64,000 nt of DNA. Source: Clostridium yunnanense. GTDB lineage: Bacteria; Bacillota; Clostridia; Clostridiales; Clostridiaceae. The notes beneath the pieces were generated by a model that worked only from the letters and a program-made list of their open reading frames with translations, was not told where the DNA came from and did not search any database. The DNA is taken from assembly GCF_016595795.1 (NCBI RefSeq), contig NZ_JAENHN010000037.1:310001-374000 (forward strand), given 5' to 3'. The position numbers were made by a program, and so were the translations under genes. Shown piece by piece: positions 35,442-44,587 of this stretch (positions are counted from its first letter, which is position 1; each line of letters starts with the position of its first letter).

Positions 35442-35750
35442 TTACTTAGATGCTTGCTCTGTATCTACATCGCTTATTGTAAGGAAGTTATTGAATGCAC
35501 CGATTGTTTTTATTTTTTCACTTCCGATTTTAGTATTATAACTACTGAAAATTACAAAATTATTAGATGTAGTTGTATTATTTACTACAGTATCACCAAG
35601 TAAAATTATAAATCCTTTTTCTAATAAAGAATGGCTCTTTTGAGATGACTCTTTAACCCAGTTTATATAATCTCCCTTAGTTGGGTTAGTAAAAGTAGCT
35701 ATACTTAATAAAACTAATATAATAGAAATTACTATACCTATCTTCCTCAT
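35442..35750 (-). CDS. DUF4359-like secreted protein
   Basis: 102 residues; ATG after AGAGGTGGTGA. A signal peptide or anchor (KIGIVISIILVLLSIATF) leads directly into TNPTKGDYINWVKES, the motif that marks DUF4359, a small family of exported proteins of unknown function. The remainder (VVNNTTTSNNFVIFSSYNTKIG ... KTIGAFNNFL) is a small beta-rich region. First gene inside the presumed integrated element; no partner is evident. Confidence 0.7.
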   Translation of the reverse strand: MRKIGIVISIILVLLSIATFTNPTKGDYINWVKESSQKSHSLLEKGFIILLGDTVVNNTTTSNNFVIFSSYNTKIGSEKIKTIGAFNNFLTISDVDTEQASK

Positions 35751-35986
35751 GAAAAATCACCACCTCTCTGTTTATGGTTATTTTATCCATGAGTGTTTCT
35801 TTTATTCAATCAAAACTTTAACTAAATCTACTGTTAAATTTTCATAGAGCAGTTCACATCTTACTCTAATATATTTAAATATATTATTAAAATTACGATG
35901 ATATCATCAAATTGCATTTATGTTTTAGCATTAAGGTCACTATTCTTTCATATAATATAATTGATAATTCTATATAGGTAAAATAA

Positions 35987-36709
35987 ATGTATACTTGTAT
36001 CGATTCAAATAATAAAATTTATACTGTTGATCAGTACTGCCTGTTAAAAAAAACAAATAAAGAACCTCAAATAATCATGTGTCCATTTTGTAGAAATAAT
36101 TTATTTTTGAGAGCTGAAAACTCTCAAGAAAAGACTCACTTTTGTCATAAGAAAAACACATCTTGTTCTAGCGTCGATTATAAAAAGTTATTCGACTCAT
36201 CTAGCCGTAAGAAGACTACAGAAGAAATTTTACAAATAAAACTAGAAATCATTAGATCTTCGTATCGAATTTTCAAAAGTATTGAGCAGCAATTTGCTAT
36301 TAACATTACTGAAGAAATGTATATAACAATTTTTTCAAAGCTTTTAGATAAAAAAGTGCTTAATCTACTAAATATTACTCCAAATCACATTCCTTATATA
36401 TGGGTAAATGAATTAGGTTACTATGAAAACACAAGTTATCTGTATACAAATTTAGGAAATGTAAATCTTGCTAAGGTATGGAATCTTTCTAGTAAAAAAG
36501 ATAGCGTTATATGTATCAGCGAAGATAAAAATGGTTATGCATGTACATCAATAGTAGAAGTTGATCTAGATTGCTTAAATATACTTTCTAATAGAATACC
36601 AATATGGTTTTTATCTAAAACAATACCATCTTTATTAGAAATAATTAATTTAGAAACTTCTCAGTCAGAAAATCTATTGAAAGAACTTCTTAATACTTGT
36701 GAGTATTGA
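35987..36709 (+). CDS. Hypothetical protein with N-terminal zinc-finger-like motif
   Basis: 240 residues. The start MYTCIDSNNKIYTVDQY and the metal-type pattern CPFCRNNLFLRAENSQEKTHFCHKKNTSC (C-x2-C ... H-x-C-H) resemble the N-terminal finger of CoiA-like competence nucleases and related DUFs, but no nuclease motif follows. The rest is mixed helix and strand (RRSSYRIFKSIEQQFAINITEEMY-like region, then IWVNELGYYENTSYLYTNLGN). Weak ribosome site (TATAGGTAAAATAA). It stands alone at the left of a 1.5-kb gene-free stretch. Function unknown. Confidence 0.6.
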   Translation: MYTCIDSNNKIYTVDQYCLLKKTNKEPQIIMCPFCRNNLFLRAENSQEKTHFCHKKNTSCSSVDYKKLFDSSSRKKTTEEILQIKLEIIRSSYRIFKSIEQQFAINITEEMYITIFSKLLDKKVLNLLNITPNHIPYIWVNELGYYENTSYLYTNLGNVNLAKVWNLSSKKDSVICISEDKNGYACTSIVEVDLDCLNILSNRIPIWFLSKTIPSLLEIINLETSQSENLLKELLNTCEY

Positions 36710-37052
36710 CTTGCACGTAATTTTCATTATGCAATTCAACATGTCACACAGATAGCTTCAATTAACTAATATATTTTGTGGTTACAATATATCGAACGCT
36801 ACTTATTATACTATATATGAATAACTGTATTCATTGCGAACTATATAAATCTTAAGTTTTTAAAGAAGTGATTTCCCTCCACAATTGCTCTCCCTAATCC
36901 TGTATTCCTCTCCAGCGAGCAAAGATGGCTGAAAATCACCTTTCATTAAACTATCCCACCCTGTATTTTTGCTAATAAACTCTGCCTATTTCCTCCACCC
37001 ACAGCATTATATATGTCTTTCTCATCAGCATTCCTATGTGGTCCTTATATGA

Positions 37053-37144
37053 GGAAAGTTTGGATATGCACTACCTAGTCTTTAATATCCTTAGCTAACT
37101 ATCACTCACTAACTTAAGACTAGAAAGCGCATATCCAAACTCTT
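37053..37144. repeat. Hairpin element E1
   Basis: AGTTTGGATATGC pairs with GCATATCCAAACT (13 bp, perfect), with an inner TAGTCTT/AAGACTA stem. Flanked 5' by GGAAA and 3' by CTTTATTTT. It shares the AGTTTG ... CAAACTCTTT frame with E3 and AGTTTGGA with E2. Confidence 0.7.
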
Positions 37145-37883
37145 TATTTTATATTCTCTTAGATACAAGCTAACTTTTATCTACCCACAACCCTCCCCGT
37201 ATATTTGCTTATTTTAACTCCCATTATTGTTCCGCAAATCTTCCATGCTACCTTTACATTGCTTTCATTTCATACTTAAATCATTTCATATTTCTAAAAC
37301 CTTATTTTCATAGTACATATATATTGCTATAGCTATTCCTATATATACTCGTTATGCACGCTAATCCAGCAAGCTGGCGTGACAATCATGTGCTAAAGCG
37401 CTATTTTTGCGTAACATATTTCCTATAACTACACTAAACGCACTATTTATAGTCAATACTCCATATGTTAATTCTACTAAAAGTGACCTTTCCAATATTG
37501 GATCTACTATTGCTATGGCTTTTTATAATGTAATCTTTTTCAATTATTCTTTAACTATCGCTCGATAAATTTTTCTCCCCCACCCACCCACAGAAAAATT
37601 TACCGGCCTTTTTGCTTTTGTTTTGATGTATAACCTTTCACTCTACCACCCACACTCCGTGAAAGCTATTCATCAAAACTACTAAAAGCCATTGATATTA
37701 TTAACTCAAATTGAACTTCTACTTACTTTGCTAAAGCTCTATTCATGCACTGCTATATTCCTGTACTAAAAAAGAGCTTCTTATATATTCCGAACCAACT
37801 TAACTACATTCTTTCGCTAAGTTAGTTTCTTCATATATATAAAGCTCTTTTGATATTTAAACTACTTTTATACTATGCACTAA

Positions 37884-37990
37884 AGGAAAGTTTGGACAAG
37901 CGACCATGCAGCCTTTATAACTTCTTTGAAACTAATCATTGTAGAAGTAGAACCTGTAAAGTCTGCAAGAAGCTAGTCCAAATTTTTTAA
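37884..37990. repeat. Hairpin element E2
   Basis: AGTTTGGAC-A-AGC pairs with GCT-A-GTCCAAATT, inner TGCAG/CTGCA and CTTTA/TAAAG, then ACTTCT/AGAAGT. It starts with GGAAAGTTTG as E1 and E3 do. The 3' side ends in TTTTTT. Confidence 0.7.
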
Positions 37991-38194
37991 TTGTAATATT
38001 ATCTACATACTTATGCTTGCTGTTTTAACTCTCCTATTAAGTATTTGTTTACTTTCTCCAATAGGATAACTTGTTGAACTTTTAGCATAGCTCACAGCTC
38101 CATTGGTTTATTTATTATGATAATTTTAATCCGTGCAGAATTTAAACATGCCTATGTATATTAATAATGATGAAATGTTAATAGGAGGATTAAT

Positions 38195-38542
38195 ATGGCT
38201 AAAGTTATAAATTTAAAATCTCGTAATCATCTAGGTGGAAATGATTATAAAGAAAATGATGAATTAGCAAGCAAGAAAGGAAAATATATAGGGGCACTTC
38301 CATTAAAAGTTGCTACTGAACTTAGAGAACTTCAAGATATTCTTATTATTGAACAAATAAAGATTAATCAACTTGTTGATGAATTTGAGGAACACTTTGC
38401 ACAGTATATTCACGAAATAAACGCTATACTGGGGAAAAATAACCATGTTATTAAATCTTATAATTATGAAACCGAAAATTTATTAATCGGAGAAGATGGT
38501 CATATGTGGATAGTAAAAAATAGTTATTTTGAAAGGAGGTGA
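38195..38542 (+). CDS. Hypothetical protein
   Basis: 115 residues; ATG after AATAGGAGGATTAAT. Basic N-terminus (AKVINLKSRNHLGGN), a heptad-like helical centre (PLKVATELRELQDILIIEQIKINQLVDEFEEHFAQYIHEINAIL) and a short beta tail. No known domain. The pattern would suit a small DNA-binding or structural protein of a mobile element, but this is a guess. Its stop codon lies inside the GGAGGTGA ribosome site of the next gene, so the two are translationally coupled. Confidence 0.6.
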   Translation: MAKVINLKSRNHLGGNDYKENDELASKKGKYIGALPLKVATELRELQDILIIEQIKINQLVDEFEEHFAQYIHEINAILGKNNHVIKSYNYETENLLIGEDGHMWIVKNSYFERR

Positions 38543-38546
38543 AAAT

Positions 38547-38684
38547 ATGGAACTTAATAATCAAGAACTCTCAGAAGAAATTATTGAAAAACTTAAAAAA
38601 ATGAAACAAGAAGCAATCGAAGAAATGGTAAGAAGAGGATGGGATAGAGAGAAAGCAGAAGCTCAGGCAGAGGCCTTTTCATAA
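38547..38684 (+). CDS. 45-residue helical protein
   Basis: Small gene overlooked by size filters: the ATG at 38547 follows AAAGGAGGTGAAAAT, one of the best ribosome sites in the region, and the frame closes at TAA 38682-38684. The product (MELNNQELSEEIIEKLKKMKQ, then EAIEEMVRRGWDREKAEAQAEAFS) is one or two amphipathic helices with many Glu and Lys. Function unknown. It is coupled to the gene at 38195. Confidence 0.65.
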   Translation: MELNNQELSEEIIEKLKKMKQEAIEEMVRRGWDREKAEAQAEAFS

Positions 38685-38765
38685 AAAAATCCTTTGTTAT
38701 TGAAAGCAAAATTCTTACTCTTATACAAATAACTTTTCAACCTAAATTTAGAAGGAGGCCCTTAT

Positions 38766-39404
38766 ATGCAAAATGTAAAGGAAAATAATTATGGAAGTGG
38801 AGCTGTTGTATCATTCATTCTTGGAATAATAGGTTTAATAGCATGGATTATACCTATTATCGGTGCACCTATAACAATTGTAGGATTAATCTTAGGTATT
38901 AAAAAAAGAAATAGTAAAAATAAAGGACTCGCTATTACAGGAATAATATTATGCATAATTGGATTATTAGGAACAGTTATAAATGCTTCCATTGGAGCAT
39001 ATAAGGGAGCAAATGGCACTGTCAATAGAAGTTCCAATACAACTTCAAGTTTCAACACAATATCAAAGTCCAATTTGTCAGGTCAGGTTATTTTTTGTGA
39101 AAAAATCGATAACAATCTTAATCCAATAAACTCATCAACAACTTTTTCAGCAGGACAAGTCTACGTTAAGTTTGTAACACCTGCTACATTTAAAACTACA
39201 AAAATTAAAATAGCTATCTATTACGAAAATGGTACTACTGAAAGTATCGTTGATAGTAAGGATGAACAAGTAAATCAAGATTGGAATACATTTGCAATCC
39301 CCATAAAATTAACAAACCCAGGAAAATACAAAATCGTCCTCACACGTTTATCTGATTCATCTAATGATATAAACCTAGGCGAAGGAGAAGTTACAATTAA
39401 ATAA
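38766..39404 (+). CDS. DUF4190-type membrane protein with extracellular domain
   Basis: 212 residues; ATG after AGAAGGAGG. Two membrane helices (residues about 10-40 and 54-77) enclose KKRNSKNKGLAITG, the pattern of DUF4190 (glycine/isoleucine-rich helix, K-R-N-x-N-K-G-x-A-x-x-G). A Ser/Asn/Thr linker then leads to a C-terminal beta-sandwich-like domain of about 110 residues (YVKFVTPATFKTTKIKIAIYYENG ... GKYKIVLTRLSDSSND). Probably exposed outside the cell. Role unknown. Confidence 0.7.
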   Translation: MQNVKENNYGSGAVVSFILGIIGLIAWIIPIIGAPITIVGLILGIKKRNSKNKGLAITGIILCIIGLLGTVINASIGAYKGANGTVNRSSNTTSSFNTISKSNLSGQVIFCEKIDNNLNPINSSTTFSAGQVYVKFVTPATFKTTKIKIAIYYENGTTESIVDSKDEQVNQDWNTFAIPIKLTNPGKYKIVLTRLSDSSNDINLGEGEVTIK

Positions 39405-39769
39405 CCAATACTAATTAATACATTTTTCAGTTGTTCAACCATAAAAATAATCTTTTTTTCAAACATAATGCTGTTATTGTAATGTCACAAAAATATAAAT
39501 TTCACCGGATCGTATTTAGTTATTCCTATTCCTCCGTCAACCGTGGCGAACAAGCGCTATCTTCCCAAAAAAACTCACTAAAATGGCTCTAGAATAACCT
39601 GCTAGAGCCATTGATTTTGAGATAGAAAAATGAATTTACAAGGTAGATAAGTATATGTCTATTATAACTGTTTTGCAATTGCTCTAAATCACCTTTTTCT
39701 AGACTCATTCTATGATTAATACTAATTTTCATTAGTGTTTATAATAATGTTAAGATTTCTACTTACATG
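39405..39769. terminator. Intergenic region with terminator
   Basis: ATGGCTCTAG (39583-39592) pairs with CTAGAGCCAT (39602-39611), followed by TGATTTTG. The rest is AT-rich without visible genes. Confidence 0.6.
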
Positions 39770-40459
39770 TTATAACTTTCTATTTACACTTACCATTGCA
39801 GCTAAAGTTCTTTCCTTAATTTGTTCTGATAATTCCTTTTCTATTTCCTTTGTAGAAAACCATAAAACTCCATATTGATCTGCAAAAGCCACTAATAATT
39901 TGTTATCATCTTCAGTATGTTCTATTTGCAATATTTCTGACATTATTCTTTTATCTTTAATTACTTCCATAAAGTCATAAAATTTTTTGCTTATTCTTTC
40001 TGCTCTAAAATCAATAACATAATTTTTAATGTAAGGCAAGTTTGGCATTACATATGTAACTTTTATTTGTTTTTCCTTTTTTCTTCTCACAGCTCCAGAT
40101 GGGGTTGTTGTATCTTCATATAATTCTATCTTTATCATATTTTCCTTTTCTAAGCTATCCCCTTGGATTGTAGAAAAATATATGTCTATATTATTTTCAG
40201 CAAGAACATGCTTCATTCTTTCTAGCTGATGTCTCAGCACCTGATTAGTTGTTGAATTGTTTAATCTTTTATTAATCTTATTGTTTATTACGTCAAAACT
40301 CTTAAACCTAACATCACCCAATAGATTCATGTGGAAACTTACTACAAATACGTAAACCTTGTTCTTTATAAAATTATCAATATTCTTGGATACAATTCTC
40401 CTAAACTTATCATCTATTATTTCATCAAAAATGTCAGTATCTTGTAATATAAACTCCAT
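39770..40459 (-). CDS. Hypothetical protein
   Basis: 229-230 residues from the ATG at 40459, which has TTTTAGGAGGATATC upstream; the frame is open farther 5' but lacks a site. MEFILQDTDIFDEIIDDKFRRIVSKNIDNFIKNKVYVFVVSFHMNLLGDVRFKSFDVINNKINKRLN begins a mixed alpha/beta protein with many charged helices and a C-terminal NKLLVAFADQYGVLWFSTKEIEKELSEQIKERT. No recognised motif. It stands alone. Confidence 0.55.
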   Translation of the reverse strand: MEFILQDTDIFDEIIDDKFRRIVSKNIDNFIKNKVYVFVVSFHMNLLGDVRFKSFDVINNKINKRLNNSTTNQVLRHQLERMKHVLAENNIDIYFSTIQGDSLEKENMIKIELYEDTTTPSGAVRRKKEKQIKVTYVMPNLPYIKNYVIDFRAERISKKFYDFMEVIKDKRIMSEILQIEHTEDDNKLLVAFADQYGVLWFSTKEIEKELSEQIKERTLAAMVSVNRKL

Positions 40460-40507
40460 AATTGATATCCTCCTAAAATAATAACCTTCAATAACACTAA
40501 TTTCCAT

Positions 40508-40787
40508 TAAATTGTGTTTAATGCATCAAACCTCTTCGTTAACTCTACAATAACTATAGTGGTGATATTTATTCCCGTACCTCAAAATAAAAAACGACTT
40601 TATTCGTATTTATAAAAGATAAATAGAGCCATAGAATTATTTGCTTTATTTTATAATTAAATAATTTTGCACTTTGTGTCTTACAATTACAATTTCTTGC
40701 ATCTAAGCAATTTTCCCTACCAAGCTGAACTCAGGTGCAACATTTAAGAATATCTTTTCTTCCTATCAATTAAATTTATATGCTGAG
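40508..40787. other. Intergenic region without recognisable features
   Basis: AT-rich, upstream of the divergent unknown gene and the HTH relic. Nothing could be supported. Confidence 0.4.
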
Positions 40788-41119
40788 ATGTATAAGTATT
40801 TAGAAGAAAAAACTATTGGTGAAAAATAATTAAACTAAGAAAAGTACATAACTTAAATCAAAAGGAGTTTGCTAAGATTATAGATCAGCATTTTGATACG
40901 GTACTTCATTGTGAGACTCATGATGTTATTCCTAAGCCTGAAAGTATAAGGAAAGTATGTGAAAAATTTAATTTACCACTTGAGTACTTTCATAAGTATT
41001 ATTATTTCTATTTTAATGAGCCAGGTGAGAGGATTAGAGGTGTAAAAAGAAAAAGAAATATACTTATGAGGATTGTTGTAAGTTACTGTGCGTATGTAAT
41101 TCTACCCTTAAGAGGTTAG
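40788..41119 (+). pseudogene. Frameshifted XRE-family HTH regulator
   Basis: ATG at 40788 gives MYKYLEEKTIGEK then a stop. One base later in another frame the reading continues IIKLRKVHNLNQKEFAKII ... PKPESIRKVCEKFNLPLEYFHKYY to a TAG at 41119. Together they make an XRE helix-turn-helix (IGEKI-x-LRK...LNQKEFAK) with damaged recognition helix. The single-base shift sits in a run of A at about 40823-40829. No ribosome site fits the second half. A decayed regulator or integrase-linked repressor. Confidence 0.7.
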
Positions 41120-41318
41120 TTAGTGGGGGATTGGATTGTCTTATGAGATGTATTGAGGTTAACGAATAAAGGAGTCTTCTAATAATAGTTTTAGATAGGA
41201 TATAGTGGGTATATGTAATTCAAATCTGCATATACTCACTTATACCTAATATAAAATTCTTATATCAATAATAATGGAATGTTTACCAAATGAATTTTTA
41301 GCGAACTAATTAAATTCT

Positions 41319-42980
41319 CTATAATTTGCTACCACAGCACTTTTTATACTTTTTACCGCTTTTACAAGGACAAAGGTCATTTCTTCCTATCTTAGTCGAT
41401 TTCTTTATTGCAAATATACCATCACGCCATGCAATCTGAATCTTTTCTAACTTTTCGTGATACAATTTATTCCAAATAATTACCGGTAATCCACCATGTT
41501 CCAGTGTCGTCTCACCACTAATATTGTAGTCTATGAAGCAAACAAAATTCTTATTATTTGGAAGTAGTTCTTTGTTTGCTCTCGTGTCATTTCTATATAC
41601 ATTAATGTAAAGAGCATCTGCATCCATAGTTCCATATTTGTGTGGTAGAGTTGGAGAAGGTACATTTCTGACGCTTTTTAACCAATGTATGCTTCTATGG
41701 ATTATCGATAATATCTCCTCCTTTTCCGAAATATCTCCAATAAATAAATGAGCTTTTAATCGCTTTCTATCTACACCACTTGCATCCTCAATGTTATTTA
41801 CTTTATAATCTTCCTCTGAATGATTAGGAAACCGGTAATATTTTATTTCTTGCATATCAATTTGTTCTGTTGATACATCAAAAATAATGCAATCACCTCT
41901 TTCCATCACTGATTTAATTACATCATCAAAAGCTCTAATACCCTTTATCATATCTTTTATCTCTTGATTAGTAAATCGTACCCAACTTCCTTGTAGCCTT
42001 TCGCTACTAAAGAAAAACATATATTGTTGATAATCACAATATCTATCGTAAACTAGTATTGCTAATAAAATTGCAATTTGCATAATATATGTTTTATCTG
42101 TATTCTCAATTTCAATATCAACATTTAGTTGTTTATAATCAAGAAGTCCACTAATACTACTGATATATATCCCAGGAATACTTAACTCCATAGACAAAAG
42201 GCAAAAAGGAATAAATAATTTTTGGCTCCTATCTACTGCTACTAAATCAATATGGTTATTCATAAAACTACATAATCCAAGTAAAACACCGCTTGCAATA
42301 TCATATACTTTATTAATTAGATCATCGAATTGGTATATACTCATTGAATGAACAACTGATATCCTATTTTCGGTAAATTGAAAATCTATTGTCCTCCCAT
42401 TTTGCTTAAAAATTATACCTCCATGATTTATTGCATTCCTAACATTCACATCTATATCTGTAACGAGTAGATCAAATCCATTGCTTCTCAAAACATCACA
42501 TATAGGTTTTAATTTTTTAATAGACGCAAAATCCTTTTGAGATGTCTGATTGAGTATTAAAGTGATTACTCGGAATAAATTAGTAAGACATCCTTCTACA
42601 ATAGATATATAAGTTGGAATGCGATAAAGACGATTTTTGATCTCAGGGTTATCATTTAATTTACCTAAATTATTAATAATGTCAGTAATCTGCCTATATG
42701 TATGATACCCAATTAAAAAATGCTCCATTATTTCATCATTAAACTTAATGGAAGTAGAATGTTCATCAAGAAGCGCTTCCATTCTTCTAAATGTTTGATT
42801 ATATACATCTTTGTTAAAATAACAGCTTGGTTCTTTATTTATTACATTAGAAAAAATGAATAACATTTCATGTGCGATGTTATTGATATCTTTATTAATT
42901 TTATTCTGAACTTGAGTGAGTATAATATCGGACTTATCTTCAGAATAGTATTTCGTATTACAATAATTTAGGCAGTTCAC
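41319..42980 (-). CDS. HEPN-motif protein with C-terminal SEC-C zinc site
   Basis: 553 residues from a GTG at 42980 with GGGAGG 7 nt upstream. A helical region spans about residues 60-200 and ends in DIDVNVRNAINHGGIIF. The RNAINH (R-x4-H, residues about 181-186) matches the catalytic signature of HEPN RNases. The middle part has another helical block (ILLAILVYDRYCDYQQYMFFFSSERLQGSW) and a mixed domain. The last 25 residues are a SEC-C motif, GRNDLCPCKSGKKYKKCCG, a zinc-binding tail that often docks nucleases to ribosomes or nucleic acid. It overlaps the PIN gene by 4 nt. The pair may be a defence or toxin-antitoxin-like module; this is inferred. Confidence 0.7.
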   Translation of the reverse strand: MNCLNYCNTKYYSEDKSDIILTQVQNKINKDINNIAHEMLFIFSNVINKEPSCYFNKDVYNQTFRRMEALLDEHSTSIKFNDEIMEHFLIGYHTYRQITDIINNLGKLNDNPEIKNRLYRIPTYISIVEGCLTNLFRVITLILNQTSQKDFASIKKLKPICDVLRSNGFDLLVTDIDVNVRNAINHGGIIFKQNGRTIDFQFTENRISVVHSMSIYQFDDLINKVYDIASGVLLGLCSFMNNHIDLVAVDRSQKLFIPFCLLSMELSIPGIYISSISGLLDYKQLNVDIEIENTDKTYIMQIAILLAILVYDRYCDYQQYMFFFSSERLQGSWVRFTNQEIKDMIKGIRAFDDVIKSVMERGDCIIFDVSTEQIDMQEIKYYRFPNHSEEDYKVNNIEDASGVDRKRLKAHLFIGDISEKEEILSIIHRSIHWLKSVRNVPSPTLPHKYGTMDADALYINVYRNDTRANKELLPNNKNFVCFIDYNISGETTLEHGGLPVIIWNKLYHEKLEKIQIAWRDGIFAIKKSTKIGRNDLCPCKSGKKYKKCCGSKL

Positions 42981-43840
42981 TTCAATACCTCCCTTAATTG
43001 TCTTTCATTCATCCTAATATCCCTTAGTGTATATATTTCTAATTTGTTGAGTCTTGGTATCAGCTTACGTGCTTTTATATATATATTTGCTTGGAAATTT
43101 TCTGTAATTACCGCATCTATGTATGGAATAATGCAACTTATCTTTATATCCATTACATCGTTAGGAAGTACTTTCTTATTGGTCATATATACCCGATTAA
43201 ATTGAGAATACTCCATGATTCTAAGAGAGTTTAGTGCAGTTATATCTATTGTTTTTTGTGGTTTAATGCCCCAATTACTCAAATCCTTGATAATAGTTTC
43301 CCTCTCCTGCATCTTATAAAATTTTTCATCAATTATTTCCGATGACAATTTCATATTATTCAATATCTTTCTACTATCCAATCGTTGTTGCTCCCATGAC
43401 TTTGCCACAGATGATAACTGTGCAATTTCATCTTGAATGGTTTTCATTAGCTTTGTATTACACTTTATTTTTTCAAAAAATTTTTTACAATTATAACTTT
43501 CATTGTTAACAAGAGGACTAAAGACATTTGCAATTTTATTTGTTATTTGCAGCGTCTGTCCATTTAAGTATTTCTGATACTCCTCTTGGATGATCGTCTT
43601 AGCTGGATAAATCATAAGGCTAGGCACTTTACTGAAAAAATCTAAAAACTTCTCATAGATATCTTCATAAGGCATTAACTCAATTACATTATAAATGGAG
43701 AAACAAGGAGCATATAAATCTTTTCCTTTAAAAAACTTAGAAAAAAATCCTTCTCCAGATAAATTCGTATTAGTAACTATTTCTCTTAGAGCATTAGTGT
43801 CTAGTAAAATTAATTTATATATATTTTCCCCAATTTTCAT
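42977..43840 (-). CDS. PIN-like nuclease
   Basis: 287 residues from the ATG at 43840 (a TTG/GTG pair upstream is possible). PIN-fold marks: first strand with the Asp-x-Asn triad LILLDTNALREIV, second acidic site in FSIYNVIELMPYE, and the C-terminal acidic cluster NDVMDIKISCIIPYIDAVITENFQANIY. PIN domains are Mg2+-dependent RNases. Between them lies a long helical insertion (residues about 80-215). It is coupled by a 4-nt overlap to the HEPN/SEC-C gene. Two RNase-type domains in one operon suggests an RNA-degrading immunity or stress module. Confidence 0.7.
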   Translation of the reverse strand: MKIGENIYKLILLDTNALREIVTNTNLSGEGFFSKFFKGKDLYAPCFSIYNVIELMPYEDIYEKFLDFFSKVPSLMIYPAKTIIQEEYQKYLNGQTLQITNKIANVFSPLVNNESYNCKKFFEKIKCNTKLMKTIQDEIAQLSSVAKSWEQQRLDSRKILNNMKLSSEIIDEKFYKMQERETIIKDLSNWGIKPQKTIDITALNSLRIMEYSQFNRVYMTNKKVLPNDVMDIKISCIIPYIDAVITENFQANIYIKARKLIPRLNKLEIYTLRDIRMNERQLREVLK

Positions 43841-44124
43841 GCGTTTCACCAACCTTATATTATTAATTGTTATTTAAGCTAGTTTGATAGTTTATAATTA
43901 TGTTTTTTATACTATAACTAAATCATTTCAAATTCACGTTGTAGATATAATAAGCCTATCCAGAGTAAGCAACATATTTATCTTATTGTCATAATTAAAA
44001 TCATTTTCACAATATATTTGTAATATAATCCCATTGTACCACAAATTCAAATTAAGATCTTTTTTATTCCTTATACTCAAAATCAGTAAGTCTCATATAA
44101 TAACTAATTCTAAAACTATACTTG
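43841..44124. other. AT-rich intergenic region
   Basis: Upstream of the PIN gene; must contain its promoter, but no clear elements. No genes seen. Confidence 0.4.
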
Positions 44125-44304
44125 GCTTGTCCACTTCGCTAAACACCCTCTTTTGTGAAAATGCCATAGGACAGGCAGCTCTTGAGCAGGTATCTAAGGT
44201 CAATGCCAGTCCTATTTACAAGCAAGCTCTTAAGACTTCCTCTGTGGTCCTTGCTTGTACACTTCACAAAAGAATGTTTAGCGGCTACTCCCAAATGGAC
44301 AAGC
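44125..44304 (-). ncRNA. Structured element R, copy 1
   Basis: 180 nt that fold into one branched structure. Read on the plus strand: outer GCTTGTCCA/TGGACAAGC; CGCTAAACA/TGTTTAGCG; TCTTTTGTGAA/TTCACAAAAGA; then two arms, ATAGGAC-A-GGC/GCC-A-GTCCTAT with a CTCTTGAG-type cap, and TACAAGCAAG/CTTGCTTGTA. The second copy at 49776-49951, in reverse orientation, has the same stems with several paired base changes. Wobble analysis of copy 2 says the RNA strand is plus there, hence minus here. No ribosome site or convincing frame. Family not recognised. Confidence 0.65.
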
Positions 44305-44587
44305 GTATGTACTGTGGGTATAAATGATACTATGACTCCCCTACCTGCCTCTTTTGTTCTTTAATCTTTATTGCTTTCCCTCCCGTTCTTCCTAGAAGCT
44401 TCATATAAATAAGATGCTGAAGACACATTCTATTCACTTCAATTTCTTATAAACAAAATCAGCAAAAAGAGAAGCTATACTAGCAACAACGCATGTCCAT
44501 TTATCTAGTACAAGCATTACTTAGCTGGTCCAGCTTCTCCTATTGCTGACACTTATTAAACTTTATATTTTCATTTAAGCCAAATAG
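44305..44587. ncRNA. Flanking hairpins of element R copy 1
   Basis: An 18-bp stem (TCAGCAAAAAGAGAAGCT near 44459-44476 with AGCTTCTCCTATTGCTGA near 44531-44548; its one A-C mismatch becomes G-U on the minus strand) encloses TACTAG/CTAGTA. A tract GCTTTCCCTCCC lies near 44371-44382, shared (reverse orientation) with the flank of copy 2 at about 50024-50035. Confidence 0.5.

Larger units (their letters stand above)
36710..38194. ncRNA. Gene-free 1.5-kb tract of stem-loops with C/G-rich loops
   Basis: No plausible gene on either strand. Hairpins in order: GTGATTT/AAATCAC with inner TTGCTC/GAGCAA (36868-36939); repeat hairpin E1 (37053-37144); CCAGC/GCTGG (about 37366-37377); TAAATTTTTCT/AGAAAAATTTA with a 15-nt C-rich loop (37566-37602); GTTTTGATG/CATCAAAAC enclosing CTTTCAC/GTGAAAG with loop TCTACCACCCACACTCC (37620-37679); AAAGAGCTT/AAGCTCTTT with inner AACCAACTTA/TAAGTTAGTT (37771-37850); and E2 (37884-37990). 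The motif CCACCC or CTACCC recurs in loops. Unpaired C-A mismatches become G-U on the minus strand in one hairpin, so strand is uncertain. Reads as a cluster of structured RNAs. Confidence 0.5.

Noticed and set aside
37566-37602. Intramolecular three-tier G-quadruplex on the minus strand
   Set aside because: The loop GTGGGTGGGTGGGGG has only three separate runs of three or more G, and the flanking 11-bp stem is strong; a hairpin is simpler.
44034-44364. Overlapping open frames of 60-97 codons on the plus strand
   Set aside because: They cross the structured element R copy 1, lack ribosome sites, and base changes between the two copies follow stems instead of codons.
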